DNA of 17,741 bases from Bacillota bacterium. GTDB lineage: Bacteria > Bacillota > Clostridia > Lachnospirales > Anaerotignaceae. The notes below the pieces were generated by a model, which was not told where the DNA came from, did no database searches, and saw nothing but the letters and a program-made list of their open reading frames with translations. Both the position numbers and the translations under genes were made by a program. Within the stretch, counting starts at the first letter, position 1. Every line of letters begins with the position of its first letter. Positions 12,520 through 17,741 of the stretch are shown one piece after another. The stretch covers positions 1 to 17,741 of the forward strand of contig JAFYQL010000121.1 of the NCBI GenBank assembly GCA_017547125.1, in the 5' to 3' direction.

Positions 12520-13602
12520 ATGGCAAACATTGAAATACTTTTTAATAAGGGCAGAAAAATATATGAAAACAAAGAATGTCTGCCAGAAAACTTTGGTGAC
12601 GTAGAAAAGTTTTATTCTGAAATGGAAGAATATAAGCCTACATCTCTGGTAAGGTTATTTGATTTGGCAAAGAAGGCAGGTATAAAAGAAATCTGTGTGA
12701 AAAACGAAAGCGAAAGATTTGGGCTTAATGCTTTTAAGGGCCTTGGTGTAAGCTATGCCCTTAACTGCCTTATGGCGAAAGAAAAAAAGGACAGTTATCT
12801 TTTTGTTTCCTGTACAGACGGAAACCACGGCAGAGCTCTTGCGTGGAGAAGCAAAAGCCTTGGACACAAGTGTGTTATTTTTATGCCTTCTGGCTCGGAA
12901 GAGGAAAGGGTAAAAGCCATTGAAGAGTTTGGAGCTAAGGTAATAGTTACAGACAAAAACTACATGGGTGCCGTTATGGAAGCGGCAAAGTATGCCGAAG
13001 AAAATGGCGGATATCTTGTTCAGGATACATATTTTGAAGGCTATGACAGTGATGTGCCTGATAATATTGTTCTTGGATATTCAACTATGGTGAAGGAAGC
13101 CATAGCGCAGATGGAAGAAAAGCCTACCCACGTATTTGTTCAGGCCGGTGTTGGCTCTGCGGCTGCTGGTGTTATATGGTATATACGTAAAATGATTTCG
13201 GAAGACATAATAACAGGTGTAATTGAGGCAGACTGTGTTGCCTGCATATATGAAAGTATTGAGCAGGGGAAAGACGTGGCAATAGATGGAATTCCGTACA
13301 CTGTGATGGCCGGGCTTAACTGCGGTGAGGCAAACCTTAAGATAATGCCTTTGCTGAAGGACAGTGCTGATTGTTTTGTGAAATGTAGCGACAAAATAAC
13401 ATACAAGGGTATGGAAAGAGCCCTTAATCCTATGGGCGATGATGAATGCTTTAACAGTGGTCCGTCGGGTGCGGTGGGACTTGGCTTTGTTGAAGAGGTG
13501 CTTACAAACGAAGAGTTTGAAGAGTACAGAAAAATGCTTGGATTTGATGAAAATTCGGTTGTGCTTGTGTTTAATACCGAAGGCAGAATAGATACACTTT
13601 GA
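12520..13602 (+). CDS. Diaminopropionate ammonia-lyase-like PLP enzyme (YgeX/DpaL family)
   Basis: This fold-type II PLP enzyme probably converts 2,3-diaminopropionate to pyruvate and two ammonia. The family block ERFGLNAFKGLG carries the PLP lysine (K73). TDGNHGRALAW (D100) and VQDTYFEGY (D169) supply the two aspartates matching D120 and D189 of the E. coli enzyme. The cofactor loop QAGVGSAAAG and the end NTEGRIDTL also fit. At 360 aa it is about 40 shorter than E. coli YgeX. The difference lies in shorter tails and a missing segment of about 16 residues between K73 and D100; catalytic residues are intact. The ATG has GGGGGAG five bases upstream. No separate promoter fits between the prs terminator and the start, so expression may depend on read-through or a promoter inside prs. 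D-serine or another beta-substituted amino acid is an alternative substrate. Confidence 0.83.
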   Translation: MANIEILFNKGRKIYENKECLPENFGDVEKFYSEMEEYKPTSLVRLFDLAKKAGIKEICVKNESERFGLNAFKGLGVSYALNCLMAKEKKDSYLFVSCTDGNHGRALAWRSKSLGHKCVIFMPSGSEEERVKAIEEFGAKVIVTDKNYMGAVMEAAKYAEENGGYLVQDTYFEGYDSDVPDNIVLGYSTMVKEAIAQMEEKPTHVFVQAGVGSAAAGVIWYIRKMISEDIITGVIEADCVACIYESIEQGKDVAIDGIPYTVMAGLNCGEANLKIMPLLKDSADCFVKCSDKITYKGMERALNPMGDDECFNSGPSGAVGLGFVEEVLTNEEFEEYRKMLGFDENSVVLVFNTEGRIDTL

Positions 13603-13609
13603 AATTTTG

Positions 13610-13682
13610 AAAAAATCTTCCTGTTACATTTATTGATGTGTTTTGAGAAATACTATCAAAAATGAAGCAGGAGGATTTTTTT
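13610..13682 (+). promoter_or_regulatory. Long leader hairpin that can bury the ldhA ribosome binding site
   Basis: AAAAAATCTTCCTG (13610-13623) is complementary over 14 bases (one G-U) to 13668-13681, which contains the AGGAGG of the next gene and the T-run after it. Inside the 44-nt loop are two further hairpins: ACAT/ATGT and TTTTGA/TCAAAA. It starts eight bases after the stop of the lyase gene. It could act as a terminator for read-through RNA or block ldhA translation. Confidence 0.5.
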
Positions 13683-14666
13683 ATGAAGATAGCATTTTAT
13701 GATACAAAAGACTATGACAAGGTATGGTTTGAAAAGCTTTTGCCTGAATATGGATATGAAGTGCTGTTTCTGGAAAGCAGGCTCAATGAAAAAACGGCAG
13801 TGCTTGCAAAAGGCTGCAAGGCGGTGTGTCTGTTTGTGAACGATGAGCTTAACAAAGAAACTGCAGACAAGCTTTTTAATATCGGGGTTGAGGTTGTGCT
13901 TATGCGATGTGCAGGGTACGACAAGGTTGACCTTAAAGCCTGCAAAAAGAAGCTGACTGTTATGAGAGTGCCTAGCTATTCGCCTACTGCCGTAGCTGAA
14001 TACACTCTTGCAATGGCTCTTTCCGCCAACAGAAAAATGCACAGAGCCTATGCACGTACAAGGGACTTCAACTTTAAGATAAATGGTCTTATGGGCACAA
14101 CTCTTAAGGGAAGAACAGTTGGTATTATCGGTACGGGAAAAATAGGTAAGGAAGCGGCCAGAGTTTTTTGGGGAATAGGCATGAAAGTTATAGGCTATGA
14201 TATGTATCCCGATGAAAAAAGCGGAATTGAGTATGTAAGCCTTGACGAGCTTTTTGAAAAAAGTGATGTGGTGTCACTTCATTGTCCGCTTACGGAAGAA
14301 AGCAAGTATATGATAAATAAGGACACCATAAGAAAAATGAAAGACGATGCCATACTTGTAAACACATCAAGAGGCGGTCTTATTGATACAACGGCACTTA
14401 TCGATGCCCTTGAAAAGCATAAATTCAGAGGAGTTGCACTTGATGTTTATGAAGAGGAAGAGGATTATTTCTTTGAGGACAAGAGTGATGAAATTATAAA
14501 AAGCGACGAGCTTGTGAAATTGCTTTCTTTTCCTAATGTTCTTGTTACGGGACATCAGGCGTTTTTTACTGAAGAATCGCTGCAAGCTATTGCAGAAATT
14601 ACGCTTAACAACCTGAAAGCATACGAAAACGGCAACAAGGTATATAATGCCGTTGAGTGTAAATAG
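13683..14666 (+). CDS. ldhA: D-lactate dehydrogenase (D-2-hydroxyacid dehydrogenase family)
   Basis: This 327-aa NADH-dependent enzyme reduces pyruvate to D-lactate, regenerating NAD+ in fermentation. The Rossmann motif GIIGTGKIG lies near residues 145-153 and is followed by D (YDMYP) for NAD(H) preference. The catalytic triad R230 (NTSRGG), E259 (DVYEEEE) and H291 (TGHQAF) has the same 29 and 32 residue spacing as R235/E264/H296 of Lactobacillus D-LDH. The segment PSYSPTAVAEYTLAMAL is characteristic of the LdhA subgroup. I start at the ATG at 13683, eight bases after AGGAGG; an in-frame ATG at 13662 precedes that site. No clear promoter is visible in the short leader, which is largely taken up by a hairpin. 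Other 2-hydroxyacid substrates remain possible. Confidence 0.88.
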   Translation: MKIAFYDTKDYDKVWFEKLLPEYGYEVLFLESRLNEKTAVLAKGCKAVCLFVNDELNKETADKLFNIGVEVVLMRCAGYDKVDLKACKKKLTVMRVPSYSPTAVAEYTLAMALSANRKMHRAYARTRDFNFKINGLMGTTLKGRTVGIIGTGKIGKEAARVFWGIGMKVIGYDMYPDEKSGIEYVSLDELFEKSDVVSLHCPLTEESKYMINKDTIRKMKDDAILVNTSRGGLIDTTALIDALEKHKFRGVALDVYEEEEDYFFEDKSDEIIKSDELVKLLSFPNVLVTGHQAFFTEESLQAIAEITLNNLKAYENGNKVYNAVECK

Positions 14667-14673
14667 AAAAATA

Positions 14674-14702
14674 TAGACAAAATCTGCAGCCTTGGTTAGA
14701 AT
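14674..14702 (+). promoter_or_regulatory. Candidate promoter of pth-mfd, bracketed by an inverted repeat
   Basis: TAGACA (14674-14679), a 17-bp spacer and TAGAAT (14697-14702), each 5 of 6 to consensus, with a predicted start near 14709. AAAATCTG at 14679-14686 and its complement CAGATTTT at 14714-14721 flank the -10 and the start point, 35 bp centre to centre. That could be an operator pair or, in read-through RNA, a weak terminator hairpin. Confidence 0.55.
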
Positions 14703-14726
14703 GAAGGTAACGACAGATTTTACATC

Positions 14727-14749
14727 AGCCCTAGGACAAACTTAGGGCT
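14727..14749 (+). promoter_or_regulatory. Small hairpin in the pth leader
   Basis: AGCCCTA (14727-14733) pairs with TAGGGCT (14743-14749), a 7-bp stem with a 9-nt loop, ending about 12 bases before GGAGG. No U-run follows, so it is not a classical terminator. Confidence 0.4.
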
Positions 14750-14772
14750 TATTGCTATGTGGAGGAAAACAG

Positions 14773-15345
14773 ATGAAACTTATAGTTGGCCTTGGAAATC
14801 CGGGCAAAAAATATGAGGGAACAAAACATAATGTTGGTTTTGAAGTAATAGATAAACTTGCATCAAGCTATAATATAAGTGTGTCAAAAATCAAGCACAA
14901 AGGTCTTCTTGGCGACGGAAACATCAAGGGCGAAAGAGTGCTTCTTCTTAAACCACAGACATATATGAATCTCAGCGGCGAAAGCGTTAAGGAAGTTATG
15001 ACTTTCTATAAAATTGCGCCACAGGATTTAATTGTAATTTATGATGACACAAGTCTTCCTTGCGGTGCAACAAGAATAAGAGAAAAAGGCAGCGCCGGCG
15101 GACATAACGGTATGAAAAATATAATTGCACACCTTGGCAGCGATGTGTTTTTAAGAGTTAAGGTGGGTATTGGCGAAAAGCCAAACGGCTGGGATCTTGC
15201 GGACTATGTACTCAGCAAGTTTTCAAAGGATGAAGCACCTTTAATGGAAAGCGGGAAAGACAGAGCTGTGCTTGCTGTTGAGCTTATACTTAAAGACGGC
15301 GTTGCAAAGGCAATGAATGAGACAAACACTGCACCAAAAGCGTGA
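14773..15345 (+). CDS. pth: Peptidyl-tRNA hydrolase
   Basis: Releases tRNA from peptidyl-tRNA dropped by stalled ribosomes; essential in most bacteria. At 190 aa it is standard length. The active-site residues are present: N9 (GLGNPG), H19 (KHNVGF), D91 (YDDTSLP) and N112 (GGHNG), matching N10, H20, D93 and N114 of the E. coli enzyme. The loop after D91 reads DDTSLPCGATRIR where most members have a D-L-D-L-P-x-G pattern, a mild divergence. I start at the ATG at 14773, seven bases after GGAGG; an in-frame TTG at 14752 precedes the site. The stop is 19 bp before mfd, the conserved pth-mfd pairing of Firmicutes, and the two are probably cotranscribed. Confidence 0.96.
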   Translation: MKLIVGLGNPGKKYEGTKHNVGFEVIDKLASSYNISVSKIKHKGLLGDGNIKGERVLLLKPQTYMNLSGESVKEVMTFYKIAPQDLIVIYDDTSLPCGATRIREKGSAGGHNGMKNIIAHLGSDVFLRVKVGIGEKPNGWDLADYVLSKFSKDEAPLMESGKDRAVLAVELILKDGVAKAMNETNTAPKA

Positions 15346-15364
15346 TATATCGGGAAGTGATAGT

Positions 15365-17741
15365 ATGAAAGCTTTTGATAAGTTTCTGGATAAGCTGGAA
15401 AGTTATGAAAGACTGAAAAATGATATAAAAAACGGAAATACTCCTGTGCTTGCAACAGGTGTTATTGACGTGCAGAATTTACACGTGGTTTCTGCTCTTG
15501 TGGAAGACCTTGACAGACCTGCGCTTATTGTTACAGACAGTGAGCTTAGTGCAAAGCAGATGTACGATGACTACAGATTTTTTGACAAGAACGTAAGGCT
15601 TTTTCCGTCAAGAGACCTTATATTTTTCAGCGCAGATGTACACAGCCACGAAACTGATATTAAGAGATTTAAGATTATAAATGAGTTTCTTAAAGGCGGA
15701 AGATGCTCAGTAATACTTTCTGCAGAAGCACTTTTTGACCGATTTGTGAAAAAAGACATTTTTGCACAGAGTATACTTTCTTTTGCTGAAGGTGAAATAA
15801 TAGACATTGATGATGTAATCAGAAAGCTTGTTCTTCTGGGGTACGAAAGAACAGAGCAGATAGAAGGCGCAGGTCAGTTTTCTGTGCGCGGGGGAATTAT
15901 AGATATATATTCTCCCGTAGAAGAAAATCCTGTGAGAATTGAACTTTGGGACGATGAAATAGATACCATAAGAACTATGGACGTATATTCTCAGCGCTCG
16001 ATTGACAGAATTGAAAAAACTGAAGTTTTTCCTGTGTGCGAAGTGGTTTATGATGAAGAGGTTCTTAAAAAAGCCATCAAGTCTATGGAAAAAGACTTTA
16101 AGGAAGCAAAAGAAAAATTCCTTGAAAACGGTATGCGTGAGGCAGAAGAAAAGCTTCGTGCCCATGCAGGAGAAGACATTGAAAGACTTAAAAGCGAAAG
16201 CAGAATTTCTGCGTGCGGAAGATACATCAATTATTTTTACAAGGAAACTGTAAATATTCTTGATTATATGCCGGAAGACACAATGGTTTTCTTCCACGAA
16301 CTTCAGTCTGTAAAGAAAAAATGCGAAACTGCTTTTACTGAATTTGAAGAAAGCGTTAAAAGCAGAATTGAAAAGGGCTATATGCTCAAAAAAGAAGGCA
16401 AGCTCCTTTTTAACTATGATGATGTTATGGAAAGCACAAAAAAACACGACAGAGTTATGCTTTCTATGCTTGCCCACGGAACAAATGACCTTAAACTGAA
16501 GGATATAGTTAATTTCAGCGTTAAATCAACGGCATCATTCAACAAAAAGATTGATATGTTTGCCGATGAGCTTAAGTATCTTAAAAAAGACGGATACAGC
16601 ACAATTATTCTTACTTCAGGGCAGACTATGGCTGAAAGAATAATTGGTGAGCTTCGTGAAATGGGCATTGAATCGGGATATGTTCAGGATATTGAAGGTG
16701 CATCGCTTCAGAAGGGCTCAGTAACAGTTTGCCGAGGAAGCCTGAGCAAAGGTTTTGAATATCTGCATATCAAACTTGCAGTATTCAGCGGCAACGAAAT
16801 ATTTGACGAAAAAGGCAAGAAAAAAAGAAAAGGCAAAAAGAAAAATTCATCTGCCATTGAAAGCTTTACTGACCTTAAGGTTGGAGATTATGTTGTTCAT
16901 TCGGGACATGGTATCGGCGTGTTCAAGGGACTTGAAAAGATAACAGTTGACGGCGTAAACAAAGACTACATAAAGGTAAGCTATGCCGACGGCGGAAGTC
17001 TTTTTGTGCCTGTAAACCAGATGGATTCTATACAAAAATATATCGGCGGGGAAAACGTAAAACTCAACAAGCTTGGCGGTCAGGACTGGAACAGAGCAAA
17101 GAACAAGGTTCGTCAGGCAGTTGCCATACTTGCGGAGGATCTGGTTGAACTTTATGCCAAAAGGCAGGCTGCAAGAGGTTATGTATATTCAGAAGATAAT
17201 CTCTGGCAGAGAGAATTTGAAGAGGCTTTTCCTTTTGATGAAACTGACGACCAGCTTAATGCCATAAATGATGTTAAGCAGGATATGGAGCAGGGCAGAG
17301 TTATGGACAGACTTGTGTGCGGTGACGTAGGCTACGGCAAAACAGAGGTTGCCATAAGAGCTGCCTTCAAGGCGGTTCAGGACGGCAAGCAGGTTGCATA
17401 TCTTGTTCCTACAACTATACTTGCGCAGCAGCACTACAATACATTTGTTAAGAGAATGCAGGATTATCCTATAAAGATAGGCTTGCTTTCACGTTTCCGT
17501 TCTCCAAAACAGCAGAAGGAAACACTTAAGGAGCTTGAACAGGGCTTCTGTGATATCATTATAGGTACACACCGAATACTGAGCAAGGATGTCAAGTTCA
17601 GAGATTTAGGTCTTGTTATAGTTGACGAAGAGCAGAGATTTGGCGTGGCACACAAGGAAAAGCTTAAGACACTGAGAGAAAATCTTAATGTGCTTACTCT
17701 TACTGCAACACCTATCCCAAGAACACTTCACATGTCTCTGG
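15365..17741 (+). CDS. mfd: Transcription-repair coupling factor Mfd (partial, runs off the right edge)
   Basis: Mfd removes RNA polymerase stalled at DNA damage and recruits UvrA. The frame is open from the ATG at 15365 to the window end, 792 codons; full-length Mfd is about 1,150 aa, so the end of the translocase and the C-terminal regulatory domain are missing. Visible in order: the UvrB-like N-terminal region with RGGIIDIYSP (about residues 177-186), a Lys-rich linker (about 483-495), the RNA-polymerase-interacting domain opening KVGDYVVHSGHGIGVFKG (about 504-521), Walker A GDVGYGKTEVA (from 653), IIGTHRILS, the DEEQ box (about 754-757) and TATPIPRTLHMSL at the edge. No internal stop or frameshift was found. 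GGGAAG ahead of the ATG is a weak ribosome binding site, so translational coupling to pth is plausible. Confidence 0.96.
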   Translation, partial: MKAFDKFLDKLESYERLKNDIKNGNTPVLATGVIDVQNLHVVSALVEDLDRPALIVTDSELSAKQMYDDYRFFDKNVRLFPSRDLIFFSADVHSHETDIKRFKIINEFLKGGRCSVILSAEALFDRFVKKDIFAQSILSFAEGEIIDIDDVIRKLVLLGYERTEQIEGAGQFSVRGGIIDIYSPVEENPVRIELWDDEIDTIRTMDVYSQRSIDRIEKTEVFPVCEVVYDEEVLKKAIKSMEKDFKEAKEKFLENGMREAEEKLRAHAGEDIERLKSESRISACGRYINYFYKETVNILDYMPEDTMVFFHELQSVKKKCETAFTEFEESVKSRIEKGYMLKKEGKLLFNYDDVMESTKKHDRVMLSMLAHGTNDLKLKDIVNFSVKSTASFNKKIDMFADELKYLKKDGYSTIILTSGQTMAERIIGELREMGIESGYVQDIEGASLQKGSVTVCRGSLSKGFEYLHIKLAVFSGNEIFDEKGKKKRKGKKKNSSAIESFTDLKVGDYVVHSGHGIGVFKGLEKITVDGVNKDYIKVSYADGGSLFVPVNQMDSIQKYIGGENVKLNKLGGQDWNRAKNKVRQAVAILAEDLVELYAKRQAARGYVYSEDNLWQREFEEAFPFDETDDQLNAINDVKQDMEQGRVMDRLVCGDVGYGKTEVAIRAAFKAVQDGKQVAYLVPTTILAQQHYNTFVKRMQDYPIKIGLLSRFRSPKQQKETLKELEQGFCDIIIGTHRILSKDVKFRDLGLVIVDEEQRFGVAHKEKLKTLRENLNVLTLTATPIPRTLHMSL

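Noticed and set aside
12188..12604. 138-codon plus-strand frame across the prs end and terminator
   Set aside because: It overlaps prs in another frame, crosses an intrinsic terminator, and its sequence is low-complexity Leu/Gln-rich shadow.
13603..13682. Rex (redox) operator upstream of ldhA
   Set aside because: I looked for the TTGTTAA-N4-TTAACAA type palindrome and found no acceptable match.
14679..14749. A known riboswitch class upstream of pth
   Set aside because: The hairpins lack the conserved core bases of the riboswitch families I know; only generic stems are visible.
15707..16477. 256-codon open frame on the minus strand opposite mfd
   Set aside because: It lies fully within the intact mfd coding sequence, is rich in Phe/Lys runs as expected of an antisense shadow, and has no recognisable domain.

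Overview
The window looks like a chromosomal segment of a low-GC, Gram-positive anaerobe of the class Clostridia. Supporting signs are the AT-rich DNA, strong AGGAGG-type ribosome binding sites, heavy AGA (Arg) and CTT (Leu) codon use, U-tailed hairpin terminators, a long-form hibernation factor, a group III-type phosphofructokinase and the Firmicutes housekeeping order glmU-prs-...-pth-mfd. A Lachnospiraceae-like host is my guess; nothing here fixes the genus. I see no IS element, tRNA, rRNA or CRISPR array.

Left part (1-9.4 kb), genes mostly on the minus strand. (1) A thiamine-precursor ABC importer (ATPase, permease, binding lipoprotein, each pair overlapping by ATGA) lies downstream of a strong promoter, a TPP riboswitch and an attenuator hairpin. 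(2) A plus-strand split ThrE-type exporter (two overlapping genes) ends at a bidirectional terminator. (3) A MATE efflux pump and a CAT-like acetyltransferase form a minus-strand pair. A perfect 17-bp inverted repeat lies just upstream and probably also terminates pfk. (4) A 6-phosphofructokinase with mixed specificity residues and an internal octapeptide duplication is divergent from (5) an M29 aminopeptidase. (6) Long HPF is preceded by a leader hairpin and a good sigma-H-like promoter.

Centre (9.37-9.93 kb): a 560-bp non-coding stretch holds an extremely AT-rich tract followed by a cluster of DnaA boxes (three exact TGTGGATAA plus several near matches in 190 bp). Gene direction changes here: hpf reads left and everything to the right reads right. 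It resembles a replication-origin module or a DnaA-titration/regulatory cluster, although dnaA and dnaN are absent from the window. This is the most interesting feature.

Right part (9.9-17.7 kb), all on the plus strand: glmU (UDP-GlcNAc for the cell wall), prs (PRPP), a diaminopropionate ammonia-lyase-like PLP enzyme, D-lactate dehydrogenase, pth (peptidyl-tRNA hydrolase) and the first two thirds of mfd (transcription-repair coupling factor), which runs off the window. The two catabolic/fermentative genes appear inserted into the usual prs-pth interval. glmU and prs each end in a terminator, the ldhA ribosome binding site can be buried in a long hairpin, and pth-mfd has its own promoter.
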